64,000 nucleotides of DNA from Kribbella sp. NBC_00382 (GTDB lineage: Bacteria > Actinomycetota > Actinomycetes > Propionibacteriales > Kribbellaceae), in the NCBI RefSeq assembly GCF_036067295.1, contig NZ_CP107954.1, positions 6,324,001 to 6,388,000 of the forward strand, read 5' to 3'. Made by a program: the position numbers and the translations under genes. Positions 16,484 through 24,952 of this stretch are shown here, piece after piece (position 1 is the first letter of the stretch; each line of letters begins with the position of its first letter). The notes beneath the pieces were generated by a model. The model ran no database searches. It was not told where the DNA came from and was given only the letters and a program-made list of their open reading frames with translations.

Positions 16484-17266
16484 ATGACTGCAGTGGCGGA
16501 GCTGGCTGGTGTTTCGATCGTGCGCGGTGGCGCGCTCCTACTCGACTCCGTCGACTGGTCCATCGAGGAGACCGACCGCTGGGTCGTGATCGGCCCGAAC
16601 GGGGCCGGCAAGACGACGATGCTCCAGATCCTCGCGGCTCAGATGCACCCGACAACCGGTGTGGTTGGGCTGCTCGGCGAGGTGCTCGGTGCGGTCGATG
16701 TTTTCGAGCTGCGGCCGCGGATCGGACTGACCAGCGCGGCGCTCGCCGACCGGCTGCCGAAGTCGGAGCGGGTGTCCGACGTTGTCGTCTCCGCGTCGTA
16801 CGCCGTACTGGGCCGCTGGCGCGAGGAGTACGACGAGCTGGACCACGACCGGGCCAAGGAGCTGCTCACCGAGCTCGGCATCGGGCAGCTGAGCGACCGT
16901 ACCTTCGGAACGCTGTCCGAGGGGGAGCGGAAGCGGGTGCAGATCGCCCGTGCCCTGATGACGGACCCCGAACTGATGCTGCTGGACGAGCCGGCGGCGG
17001 GGCTGGACCTTACGGGTCGCGAACAGTTGGTCCGCTCGCTCAGCTCGATCGCGACCGCCGAGGGCGCTCCTGCGATGGTGCTCGTGACGCATCACGTCGA
17101 GGAGATCCCGCCGGGCTTCACGCACGCGCTGCTCCTGAAGAAGGGCCGGGTCGTCGCGGCCGGACCGATCGAGCAGGCGCTGACGGCCGAGACGCTGAGC
17201 GACACCTTCGACCTCGCCCTCAGCCTCGACCACCGCGACGGCCGGTACTTCGCCCGCGCGCTGTAA
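16484..17266 (+). CDS. Stand-alone ABC transporter ATP-binding protein
   Basis: A 260-residue ATPase: Walker A GPNGAGKTT near residue 38, signature LSEGERKRVQIARAL, Walker B LMLLDEPAAGLDL and H-loop LVTHHVEEI. The pattern is like the ModF/YlmA group of single-domain ABC ATPases, which lack an adjacent permease; none is present here either. The reading frame is open far upstream (to 15500), but homology starts at ATG 16484. The transported substrate, or whether it transports at all, cannot be judged. Confidence 0.9.
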   Translation: MTAVAELAGVSIVRGGALLLDSVDWSIEETDRWVVIGPNGAGKTTMLQILAAQMHPTTGVVGLLGEVLGAVDVFELRPRIGLTSAALADRLPKSERVSDVVVSASYAVLGRWREEYDELDHDRAKELLTELGIGQLSDRTFGTLSEGERKRVQIARALMTDPELMLLDEPAAGLDLTGREQLVRSLSSIATAEGAPAMVLVTHHVEEIPPGFTHALLLKKGRVVAAGPIEQALTAETLSDTFDLALSLDHRDGRYFARAL

Positions 17267-17355
17267 ATCCGCTCGACCGGAATCCTGCGGCTGTTTCTCC
17301 GCGTCACACTGGAGATGGACCTGCCTGAGGTCCCGAACGCGGATAGAGTTGGCAG

Positions 17356-17886
17356 ATGATGGATTGGCTGCGGGACAACGTCTGGGCGGCGTGGCTCGGG
17401 ATCGCCGTTGTGCTCGGTCTGGCGGAGCTTGCTTCGCTCGACTTCACCTTGCTGATGCTCGCCGCGGGGGCGATCACCGCGGCCGGCGTAGGCGCCTTGT
17501 TCCCGCACCTGCTCTGGTTGCAGATCGTCGTCGGTCTGGTCACCGCGGCCGCGATGCTGGGCGCCATCCGCCCGCTGCTGGTCCGCAAGCTGCACCACAC
17601 CGGTGAGCTGAAGACCGGCTCGGCGCACGTGATCGGCCGCAGCGGCGTCGTGGTCAAGGAGATCCACCCCGACGGCGGCGGCTCGATCAAGCTCAACGGC
17701 GAGCTCTGGACCGCGCGTCCGTACGACGACGTCTCCACCATCCAGCCCGGCACCCGGGTCGAGGTGATGTCGATCGACGGCGCCACCGCCGTCGTCTACC
17801 CGATCGGCCAGCCGATCGACCACACCCTCCCCGAGCTCCGCGGCCCGGACAAGACCGAGCCGAAAGACTCCGAACCACCCCGCTGA
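17356..17886 (+). CDS. NfeD-family membrane protein
   Basis: A 176-residue protein with hydrophobic segments at about 12-30, 33-50 and 53-72, then a soluble beta-rich OB-fold domain (GRSGVVVKEIHPDGGGSIKLNG...WTAR) typical of short NfeD proteins and a charged tail. NfeD proteins work with SPFH/flotillin-type proteins in membrane microdomains. The SPFH partner is the next gene on the same strand (18869), but about 1 kb of repeats lies between them, which is unusual for this pair. Confidence 0.9.
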   Translation: MMDWLRDNVWAAWLGIAVVLGLAELASLDFTLLMLAAGAITAAGVGALFPHLLWLQIVVGLVTAAAMLGAIRPLLVRKLHHTGELKTGSAHVIGRSGVVVKEIHPDGGGSIKLNGELWTARPYDDVSTIQPGTRVEVMSIDGATAVVYPIGQPIDHTLPELRGPDKTEPKDSEPPR

Positions 17887-18046
17887 CCGGGCAGCCACGC
17901 AGGGACGGCTGTGGTTGCGGGGTGCTGTGGATGAGGGATTGTGGTTGTGGGGGGCTGCGGTGCGGGCTGCTGTGGTGAGGGGCTGTGGTGCCGGGTGCTG
18001 GGCCCGAAGGGGAGTGTGGTGCGCGGTCTCCGCTGCGGGAGTGTGC

Positions 18047-18130
18047 TGGTCGAGAGGGTGTGGGTCAAGAGTGCTTCGCGTCCCTTCGGGATCGAACAAG
18101 TTCGACTCTTGACGCACACCCTCTCGACCA
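18047..18130. repeat. Long inverted repeat (2 x 26 bp, one mismatch)
   Basis: The arm at 18047-18072 (TGGTCGAGAGGGTGTGGGTC...) pairs with 18105-18130 with one mismatch in 26. The 32-base spacer holds its own small palindrome CGAACAAGTTCG. It starts 160 bases after the nfeD stop. It resembles the inverted repeat after dodecin in size and layout but not in sequence. Confidence 0.85.
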
Positions 18131-18139
18131 GGGAAGGAC

Positions 18140-18600
18140 GCAGCTACCGGGATCCCGCGGAGGGGTCTGAGTCGATGGGGCACCTTGGCAAAGCCGGTTG
18201 AGTAGCGGGGTGACGATCGCAAGGCCGGTCGGGTCGCGGGGTGACGACGGCAAGGCGGGCCGGTTCGCGGGCGATGATGGCAAGGTCGGCTGGCTCGTGG
18301 GTGATGGTGGGAAGTTGCCGGGTAGGCGGTTGGGGAGGGAAATCCCTCCGGGATAAGGGGTTTTGGGGAGGGTACTACCCCCGAATCGGCACAATTTCTT
18401 CCCCAGTCTCCAGAAAATCCTCCCCAAACCCCGGCCGGCCCAGTAAGACAGGTTCCTCGGCGGGGACGGTGCTGTCGCGCCGCGACGACGGCCAAGTCCA
18501 GCCGAATGGGCCCGTCCCGGGGTCGGCTGGCGGGTTTTCGTGCGGCTGGCCGGATGCTTCACGTCAGCGGCCCGATAACCTGCTAGCGCCCAGGCGAATC
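18140..18600. repeat. Dispersed structured repeat, copy A
   Basis: Similar along most of its length to 35661-36020. Shared landmarks in order: GCAGCTAC..GGATCCCGCG, GGGAAATCCC then CGGGATAA, a GGGGAGGG block, TCTCCAGAAAATCCTCCCCAA, ACGGTG.TGTCGCGCCGCGACG, GGGGTCGGCTGGCG and GATGCTTCACG.CAGCGG. A long stem is conserved: 18357-18371 pairs with 18419-18432 (GGGGTTT.TGGGGAGG against CCTCCCCAAACCCC). A small stem ATCCC-TCC-GGGAT precedes it. The preserved pairing hints at a structured RNA or a folded DNA element. Confidence 0.8.
18188..18310. repeat. Four imperfect tandem units of about 31 bp
   Basis: Units at 18188-18218, 18219-18249, 18250-18279 and 18280-18310, each starting GCAARG and containing CGG..G.GT.GCGGG.GA.GA. 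They lie inside dispersed repeat copy A; copy B keeps only about one unit-like stretch (GGCAGGGCGGGCGTTGGCGG), so the array expanded in copy A or shrank in copy B. Confidence 0.75.
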
Positions 18601-18868
18601 GGGGCCCTGGCAGGGGTAACGCGGTTGGTGGGGGTGCTCGGTGAGGGGAGACGCAGTCTCCTGCCGAGTAGCCACCCACATGCCGACCACTGCCATGGTG
18701 TGGCGCGGTTGCGCGGGGGAGTGGTCGAAGTACTGTCGGAAGTACGGACATCGTTGCCATCGACGGCCAACCGACGAGGTTTCCGGATCGTGAGGGAACC
18801 GTTGTCTTCAGTGGCCCGTCGATAGGAAAGACTGTCCGTCCTGAGGGTTCTTCGAGTGGGAGGGTCAC

Positions 18869-20032
18869 GTGACCGCGTTCCTCATAGTGCTGGCATTGGT
18901 CGCCTTACTGGTGGTCGTCACACTGATCAAATCTGTCCGGGTCGTGCAACAGCAGACCGTGGGCATCGTGGAACGGTTCGGGAAGTTCAAGGTCGGCTTG
19001 CAGCCCGGCCTGAACCTGCTGACCCCGTTCGTCGACAAGGTCCGCTACACGATCGACATGCGTGAGCAGGTGGTCGCGTTCCCGCCGCAGGGCGTCATCA
19101 CCGAGGACAACCTGATGGTGTCGATCGACTCCGTCATCTACTTCCAGGTCAACGACCCGGTCCGGGCGACCTACGAGATCTCCAACTACATCCAGGCCAT
19201 CGAGCAGCTGACGATGACCACGCTGCGCAACATCATCGGTGGCATGGACCTCGAGCAGACGCTGACCTCGCGTGAGGAGATCAACGAGAAGCTCCGGTAC
19301 GTACTGGACGAGGCGACCGGCAAGTGGGGCATCCGGGTCAACCGGGTCGAGCTCCGCTCGATCGACCCGCCGCCGTCGATCCAGGACTCGATGGAGAAGC
19401 AGATGCGCGCGGACCGCGACAAGCGCGCCGCGATCCTCACCGCCGAAGGTATGCGGCAGTCGGCCGTTCTGTCGGCCGAGGGCCAGAAGCAGTCCGCGAT
19501 CCTGACCGCGCAGGGCGACCGGGAGTCCCGGATCCTGCGCGCCCAGGCCGAGCGGGAGGCGCGGATCCTGAAGGCGCAGGGTGAGGCGCAGGCCATCACC
19601 ACCGTCTTCAACGCGATCCACGCCGGCAAGCCCGACCAGGGCCTGCTCGCTTACCAGTACCTGCAGATGCTGCCGTCGATCGCTCAAGGCGACTCGAACA
19701 AGCTGTGGATCATCCCGAGCGAGATCGGCAAGGCGATGGAAGGCCTCGGCAGCGCCGTCGGCCAGATCGCCGGTATCACCCAGAAGGCCGAGGGTCCGTT
19801 CCCGGAGCCCGACCTGGGCGACTCGCAGGCGGTCTCGGTCGACAGCGGTATCGGTTCGGCGGCCACGCCGGACGCGGCCGTGGTCGAGGCCGACAACGCG
19901 GTGCAGGAAGCCATCGCGGCAGCGCAGAACGCGGCCGTCGGCAACCGCGCCGCGCAGCAGGCACCCCCGGCGGTCACCTCGGCTCCCGAGCAGACCTCCC
20001 CGGTCCAGGACGGCCCTCCGCTCGAGCGCTAA
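18869..20032 (+). CDS. SPFH/Band 7 (stomatin-prohibitin, QmcA-like) membrane protein
   Basis: A 387-residue protein. One N-terminal transmembrane helix (about 3-21), then the SPFH domain (VGIVERFGKFK, LQPGLNLLTPFVDKVRYTID, YFQVNDPVRATYEI), a long charged coiled-coil region rich in Ala/Glu/Arg with repeated ILTAEG/AQGDRE-type heptads (about 175-240), and an Ala/Pro-rich tail. Such proteins assemble into large cage-like membrane complexes that organise microdomains and proteases, usually with NfeD. GTG start with GGGAGGG upstream. Partner nfeD lies upstream beyond a repeat block. Confidence 0.93.
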   Translation: MTAFLIVLALVALLVVVTLIKSVRVVQQQTVGIVERFGKFKVGLQPGLNLLTPFVDKVRYTIDMREQVVAFPPQGVITEDNLMVSIDSVIYFQVNDPVRATYEISNYIQAIEQLTMTTLRNIIGGMDLEQTLTSREEINEKLRYVLDEATGKWGIRVNRVELRSIDPPPSIQDSMEKQMRADRDKRAAILTAEGMRQSAVLSAEGQKQSAILTAQGDRESRILRAQAEREARILKAQGEAQAITTVFNAIHAGKPDQGLLAYQYLQMLPSIAQGDSNKLWIIPSEIGKAMEGLGSAVGQIAGITQKAEGPFPEPDLGDSQAVSVDSGIGSAATPDAAVVEADNAVQEAIAAAQNAAVGNRAAQQAPPAVTSAPEQTSPVQDGPPLER

Positions 20033-20052
20033 GACCTGGTACTACGCAACGC

Positions 20053-20096
20053 CACCCGGCCCGGCTCGCCTCCCAAGGCAAGCCGGGCCGGTGTGA
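20053..20096 (+). terminator. GC-rich hairpin after the SPFH gene
   Basis: ACCCGGCCCGGCT...GCC pairs imperfectly with GGC.AGCCGGGCCGGTGT over a loop of about 6 bases (TCCCAA). It starts 20 bases after the stop codon. No T-run follows. Confidence 0.7.
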
Positions 20097-20205
20097 CGTT
20101 CGCTGCACTCTGACCGGGGCGGTGGGGTGGGAGTCAGCATTTGTACAGCTCAGCCGCCGGACTGATGACCGGAAATCGCTATCAGGTGCGTAGAGTCTTG
20201 CGACG

Positions 20206-20952
20206 ATGACATGGTTCGAGGCGCTGTTCGTCCTGGTGGCGGGAATGGGCGCGGGCACGATCAACGCGGTGGTGGGGTCCGGCACGTTGCTGACCTTCCC
20301 CACGTTGCTTGCTGTCGGCATCCCGCCCGTCCTGGCGAACGTCAGCAACAACATCGGCCTGTCGCCCGGTACCGCGGCCGGCGCGATCGGCTATCGCCGT
20401 GAACTCGAAGGCCAGCGCGGCCGCCTCCTCCGCCTGATCCCCGCCTCACTCCTCGGCGGCATCGTCGGAGCCGTCCTGCTCCTGAAGCTCCCGGGCTCGG
20501 CCTTCAAAGCCGTCGTCCCCGGGCTGATCCTGCTCGGCTGCGTCCTGGTCGCCCTGCAACCCTGGCTGTCCAAGCGGATCAGTGTCCCGACCCACACCCA
20601 CCGCGGCGCCTGGTGGGTGATCCCCGCCGTCTTCCTCACCGGCATCTACGGTGGGTACTTCGGCGCGGCCCAAGGCGTCCTGTTGATGGCGGTGCTCGGC
20701 ATCGGCATGGACGCGAACCTGCAACGGATGAACGGCCTCAAGAACGTGCTCGCCACGGTCGTCAACGGCGTCGCGGCGATCCTGTTCATCATCGTCGCGG
20801 ACGTCGACTGGCTCGCCGCTGGACTGATCGCGGTCGGCTCGACGATCGGCGGTTTCGTCGGCGCGCGCTACGGCCGCAAGCTCCCGCCGACGGGTCTCCG
20901 GGTCCTCATCGTGGTGATCGGCATCGTCGCCATCGTCACGATGGTCTTCTAG
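20206..20952 (+). CDS. TauE/SafE-family sulfite/organosulfonate exporter-like permease
   Basis: A 248-residue protein with about eight hydrophobic segments. The start (GMGAGTINAVVGSGTLLTFP) and the second-half repeat (GIYGGYFGAAQGVLLMAVLG, GLKNVLATVVNGVAA) are the hallmark inverted-repeat motifs of the TauE/SafE family, which exports sulfur-containing anions and related compounds. Substrate is unassigned. It overlaps the 3' end of the convergent tetR-type gene by 17 bases, so the two transcripts run into each other. Confidence 0.92.
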   Translation: MTWFEALFVLVAGMGAGTINAVVGSGTLLTFPTLLAVGIPPVLANVSNNIGLSPGTAAGAIGYRRELEGQRGRLLRLIPASLLGGIVGAVLLLKLPGSAFKAVVPGLILLGCVLVALQPWLSKRISVPTHTHRGAWWVIPAVFLTGIYGGYFGAAQGVLLMAVLGIGMDANLQRMNGLKNVLATVVNGVAAILFIIVADVDWLAAGLIAVGSTIGGFVGARYGRKLPPTGLRVLIVVIGIVAIVTMVF

Positions 20953-21598
20953 CCTCGAGGCCGGCCAGCAGGAGATCCAGCCCGTAGTCGAACTGCTCGT
21001 CGCCACCCGAAGTACGGGCGAGCTCTGGTGCCAGTTCGACGACAGTGGGGAACTCGTGCGCGGACAGCGACTCCATCGAGGTCCGCAGGCGGCGCCAGGC
21101 ATCGGGGTCGAGTCGCTCGACGGCCATCTGGACCTCCCAGGACGTTGCCCCGAGCACGAAGGTGAACAGCGTGGTGTGGGTCCGGGCGGCGGTCTCGGGA
21201 TCGAAGCCGGCGGCCCGCAGTACGCCGAGCAGGCCTTCGGCCACCCGGGCGGTCTCCTTGCCGCTCAGTGGACGGCTCGCAAGTAGTTGCGCAAGGCAAG
21301 GGTGTTGCAGCATCAAGGCGCGCAATCCGCGGCAGACGAACCGGACCTGGTTGGGCCAGGGGAGGTCTTGCGGCACGTCGGGCACCAAGGCCATCAGATG
21401 GTCGCGGACCGCGTCGTACAGCTCGTCCTTGTTACGGAAATAGGTGTAGAGCGCCATCGGACCGACACCCAGCTCGCCGGCCAGGCCGCGCAAGCTGAAG
21501 CCGTCAGTGCCCTTGGCCTCCATCAGGCGGAGCGCGGTCTGCACGATCAGCTCGGGGCTGAGCGTGTTCCGCGGTGTTCTGGGTTTGGTGTCCGACAT
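20936..21598 (-). CDS. TetR/AcrR-family transcriptional regulator
   Basis: A 220-residue repressor. N-terminal HTH about 15-60 with SLRGLAGELGVGPMALYTYFRNKDEL; the C-terminal domain has the TetR_C pattern (RLDPDAWRRL region). I use ATG 21598, with GGAGG a few bases upstream; an open frame runs further up across the operator and the next gene's start, which is not credible. It is divergent from a quinone oxidoreductase-ohr operon, and an inverted repeat in the 82-base gap is its likely operator. Confidence 0.93.
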   Translation of the reverse strand: MSDTKPRTPRNTLSPELIVQTALRLMEAKGTDGFSLRGLAGELGVGPMALYTYFRNKDELYDAVRDHLMALVPDVPQDLPWPNQVRFVCRGLRALMLQHPCLAQLLASRPLSGKETARVAEGLLGVLRAAGFDPETAARTHTTLFTFVLGATSWEVQMAVERLDPDAWRRLRTSMESLSAHEFPTVVELAPELARTSGGDEQFDYGLDLLLAGLEARRPS

Positions 21599-21613
21599 CT
21601 CATCGACCTCCTT

Positions 21614-21635
21614 AACGTACAGTGTATAGTACGTT
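21614..21635. promoter_or_regulatory. Probable TetR operator
   Basis: AACGTAC (21614-21620) and GTACGTT (21629-21635) are perfect 7-bp inverted arms around AGTGTATA, in the divergent gap between the TetR gene and the oxidoreductase gene. The A/T-rich centre overlaps a possible -10 (TATAGT), so bound repressor would block transcription in both directions. Confidence 0.8.
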
Positions 21636-21680
21636 GTAAGGCAGTTGTTTCTCAGCGGGAATCGGAAGGAGCGCGACACA

Positions 21681-22634
21681 GTGCGAGCCGTACAGATCAG
21701 CGAGTTCGGAGGACCCGAGGTCCTCAAGGTGGTCGACATCGGGGAACCGGTGCCGGCTGAGGGGCAGATCCTGATCACCGTCGACCGGGCGGGCGTCAAC
21801 TACGCCGATACGCACCAGGTCGAGAACAGCTATCTGTCCAAGGCGAAGCTGCCGCTGACGCCGGGTGGCGAGGTCGTCGGTCACACCGAGGACGGTCGCC
21901 GGGTCGTCGCGCTGGTCGGCTCCGGTGGTTATGCGGAGAAGGCGGTCGGTTACGCCCAGGCCGCGTTCGACGTACCGGAAGGCGTCAGTGACGCCGACGC
22001 GCTGGCTCTCATCGTGCAGGGCACGAGCGCCTGGCACCTGCTGAAGACTTCGACCCACCTGCAGCCGGGGGAGTCCGTACTGATCCACGCCGGCGCTGGT
22101 GGCGTCGGCTCGCTCGCCATCCAGCTCGCGAAGCTGTGGGGCGCCGGCCGCGTCATCGCGACCGCTTCCACCGAGGAGAAGCGCAAGCAGATCCTCGAGC
22201 TCGGTGCGGACGCCGCGATCGACGGCGAGCCCGAGGGCCTGAAGGACCGGATCATCGAGGCGAACGACGGCAAGCCCGTCGACATCGTGCTGGAGATGGT
22301 CGGCGGTACCACCCTGAACGAGTCGTTCGACGCGCTGGCCACCTTCGGCCGGCTCGTCACCTTCGGCGCCGCATCACGCCAGATGGCCGAGCCGATCGCG
22401 CCGGCCAGCTTGATGAAGGGCTCGAAGACCATCGCCGGCTTCTGGCTGGCGGACTGCTTCAAGACCCCCGCGCTGCTGGGCGAGCCGCTCGCCGAGCTGT
22501 TCGGGCTGGTCCAGGACGGCAAGCTGCGCTCGATCCTCGGCGGCGACTACGCCCTGTCCGAGATCGTCACCGCGCACGAAGACATGCGGGCCCGCCGGAC
22601 CGTCGGCAAGCTCGTGCTCGACCCCACTCGCTGA
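21681..22634 (+). CDS. Zinc-independent MDR quinone oxidoreductase
   Basis: A 317-residue NADPH-dependent quinone reductase of the medium-chain dehydrogenase family. GroES-like N-terminus (EFGGPEVL, DRAGVNYADTH), the nucleotide loop HAGAGGVGSLAIQLAK near residue 140, then a Rossmann domain. The zinc-binding cysteines of classical alcohol dehydrogenases are absent, as in QOR enzymes. GTG at 21681 with GGAAGGA upstream. Followed by ohr after 20 bases and preceded by a TetR operator, which suggests a detoxification unit induced by an electrophile or quinone. Confidence 0.93.
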   Translation: MRAVQISEFGGPEVLKVVDIGEPVPAEGQILITVDRAGVNYADTHQVENSYLSKAKLPLTPGGEVVGHTEDGRRVVALVGSGGYAEKAVGYAQAAFDVPEGVSDADALALIVQGTSAWHLLKTSTHLQPGESVLIHAGAGGVGSLAIQLAKLWGAGRVIATASTEEKRKQILELGADAAIDGEPEGLKDRIIEANDGKPVDIVLEMVGGTTLNESFDALATFGRLVTFGAASRQMAEPIAPASLMKGSKTIAGFWLADCFKTPALLGEPLAELFGLVQDGKLRSILGGDYALSEIVTAHEDMRARRTVGKLVLDPTR

Positions 22635-22654
22635 AAACCCAGGAGCTACGCACC

Positions 22655-23086
<432 letters not shown>

Positions 23087-23119
23087 CCCCAGTACTACGA
23101 CGGCGCCGGCCGGCACCGC

Positions 23120-23992
23120 TCAGGACATTCGCTCGAGGGCTTCCGCGAGCAGGGACTGGGTGGCGCTGACCGGCGCTGCTGCGATCGTGAGGGCTTCCAT
23201 GATCGCGGCGTACTCGTCCAGGTCCTCGAGCTTGTCGAGGTAGAGCGCGCTCGCCGCGTGCTCGATGTAGACGACGTCCGGCAGGTCGCCTTCGGGGAAC
23301 CGCAGGATGCTGAACGCGCCGCCGGCGTCCGGATATCCGACGCTGCTGAACGGCATGATCTGCAGCGTCACGTTCGGCCGCTGCGAGGCCTCGATCAAGT
23401 ACTGGATCTGCTCGCGCATCGTGTTCCGGCCGCCGACCGGCCGGTGCAGCGCGGCCTCGTCGAGCACGACCCACAGGCGGGCCGGATCGGGCCGGGTCAG
23501 GATCTGCTGCCGGGTCACTCGTAGTGCCACCCGCTGGTTGATCTCCTCGGACGGCAGGTAGGCCTTACCGAGCTGGACGACAGCGCGGGCGTAGTCCTCG
23601 GTCTGCAGCAGTCCGGGGACGAAGAGCAGCTCGTACGTCCGGATCAGCTTGGCCGCGACCTCGAGCCCGACGTAGTTGCCGAACCAGCTCGGCATCACGT
23701 CGCCGTACCGGGACCACCAGCCGGGGTTGTTGGCCGCGCGGGCCAGCTCCATCAGCCGCTCGCGTTCCTCGGCGTCCTTCATCTCGTACAGGTCGAGCAG
23801 GTCGTTCACGTCGCGTTCTTTGAACCCGACCCGGCCGAGTTCCATCCGGCTGACCTTCGACTCCGAGGCCCGGATCTGCCAGCCCGCGTCGGCGCGGCTG
23901 ATCCCCGCGGCCTCGCGCATCCGGCGGAGATGCCCGCCGAGCATGATGCGGAGCGCGGTCGGCCCACCATCACCACCCGCCGCCACCGTCAC
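23120..23992 (-). CDS. XRE-family regulator with DUF5753 domain
   Basis: A 290-residue protein: XRE helix-turn-helix at about 18-75 (LGGHLRRMREAAGISRADAGWQIRASESKVSRMELGR), then a DUF5753 domain (PSWFGNYVGLEVAAKLIRTYE, FVPGLLQTEDYARA, LDEAALHRPVGG, MPFSSVGYPDAGGAF). This is the Scr1-type regulator expanded in Streptomyces and relatives, often paired with a small DUF397 protein; no DUF397 gene is adjacent. GTG start. Confidence 0.93.
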   Translation of the reverse strand: MTVAAGGDGGPTALRIMLGGHLRRMREAAGISRADAGWQIRASESKVSRMELGRVGFKERDVNDLLDLYEMKDAEERERLMELARAANNPGWWSRYGDVMPSWFGNYVGLEVAAKLIRTYELLFVPGLLQTEDYARAVVQLGKAYLPSEEINQRVALRVTRQQILTRPDPARLWVVLDEAALHRPVGGRNTMREQIQYLIEASQRPNVTLQIMPFSSVGYPDAGGAFSILRFPEGDLPDVVYIEHAASALYLDKLEDLDEYAAIMEALTIAAAPVSATQSLLAEALERMS

Positions 23993-24012
23993 CCCAGCAT
24001 GTTAGCCGGAGT

Positions 24013-24546
24013 TCAGGCGGGAGTCGCGAGTTCGAGCACCGTGGCGCTCGGAAGCTTGGCCAGGTCGGCGCCGTCGATGAGCAGCTTGGAGCCGCGGATG
24101 CCGCTGCCGATCACGACCAGCCCGGCCTGAGCCACTGCCTCGTCAACGAGCACCGGCCAGGCAGCCGGTACGCCGATCGGCGTGATGCCGCCGTACTCCA
24201 TGCCGGTCGAGCCGACCGCGTCGTCCTGCGCCGCGAACGAGATCTTCCGTACGCCGAGATGCTTGCGCACCACGCCGTTGACGTCGGCCCGATGAGTGGC
24301 GAGCACCATCAGCGCGGCGTACGTCGACTCGCCGGCCCGCTTGCCGTGCACGATCACGCAGTTCGCCGACGCTGCCATCGGTACGTCGTACTCCGCGCAG
24401 AACGCCGCCGTGTCGGCCAGCGTCGGGTCGATCGCAACCGCCCACGCAGGAAGGTCACCAAGAGCAGCCCGCACCGGCTCGGCCAGCAACTCCGGTACTT
24501 CGGCGGCCGCTCGCCACTCCAGCTTGCCGAGAACAGGTGCGCTCAC
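24013..24546 (-). CDS. YbaK/EbsC-family protein (aminoacyl-tRNA deacylase-like)
   Basis: A 177-residue protein of the YbaK/ProX fold, whose members hydrolyse mischarged tRNA such as Cys-tRNA(Pro). Seen here: the conserved Lys context in VHGKRAG, the loop VGSTGMEYGGITPIG and GSGIRGSKLLIDG near the end. Exact editing specificity is unclear. Its GTG start overlaps the stop of the upstream acetyltransferase-like gene (GTGA), so the pair is translationally coupled. Confidence 0.88.
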   Translation of the reverse strand: MSAPVLGKLEWRAAAEVPELLAEPVRAALGDLPAWAVAIDPTLADTAAFCAEYDVPMAASANCVIVHGKRAGESTYAALMVLATHRADVNGVVRKHLGVRKISFAAQDDAVGSTGMEYGGITPIGVPAAWPVLVDEAVAQAGLVVIGSGIRGSKLLIDGADLAKLPSATVLELATPA

Positions 24547-24836
24547 TCGGCGTCCACCAGGTCGGCGTACTCGGTGTGCTTCTTCAAGAAGTCCTGGTAG
24601 TACGGGCAGGCCGGGCGAACCCGCAGCCCCGCGTCCCGAGCGTCGTTCAGCGACTTGGTTGCGATCTTGCTTGCCACGCCCTGGCCCTGGTACTCCGGCA
24701 GTGTCTCGGCGTGCCGGAACGCGATCACCGAGCCGAACCGCTTGTAGTCGACGAACCCCATCAAGTTGCCGTCGGCATCGCGCGCCTCGTACCGGCCGGC
24801 ATCCGTGGCGTCCGTGATCGCGATCTCGTTCTCCAT
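24543..24836 (-). CDS. Small GNAT-like N-acetyltransferase (YjdJ-type)
   Basis: A 97-residue single-domain acetyltransferase of the short YjdJ/GTLF3B type: IAFRHAETLPEYQGQGVASKIATK supplies the acetyl-CoA loop (QGQGVA), and RPACPYYQDFLKKH with its Cys and Pro is a family hallmark. I use ATG 24836; a GTG three codons upstream (24845) is equally open and no clear ribosome site separates them. It overlaps the ybaK-like gene by 4 bases. Confidence 0.88.
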   Translation of the reverse strand: MENEIAITDATDAGRYEARDADGNLMGFVDYKRFGSVIAFRHAETLPEYQGQGVASKIATKSLNDARDAGLRVRPACPYYQDFLKKHTEYADLVDAE

Positions 24837-24952
24837 GCCAGCCACTGTATCCAGCCTCCGGCAGCCTCGGTGGTGGCGGTGGGTTTTGCAGGAGTTACTC
24901 GCGGGGTACGGGCTTTAGCGGAGATTTCTGACGCCGGCCGGGAGGAGTGCCA

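Larger units (their letters stand above)
17887..18868. other. 982-base gene-free region between nfeD and the SPFH gene
   Basis: No convincing gene. The frames that are open here have skewed composition and no recognisable motif. The region holds a G/T-rich start (17905-18046), a long inverted repeat (18047-18130), four roughly 31-bp tandem units (18188-18310), a dispersed structured repeat (about 18140-18600) and a final 270 bases that must contain the promoter of the SPFH gene. GGGAGGG precedes that gene's GTG. Confidence 0.7.

Noticed and set aside
17092..18495. 467-codon minus-strand frame across nfeD and the repeat region
   Set aside because: Pro/Arg/His-rich composition over repeats and antisense to nfeD; no motif. 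The similarity between minus-strand peptides of repeat copies A and B follows from nucleotide identity.
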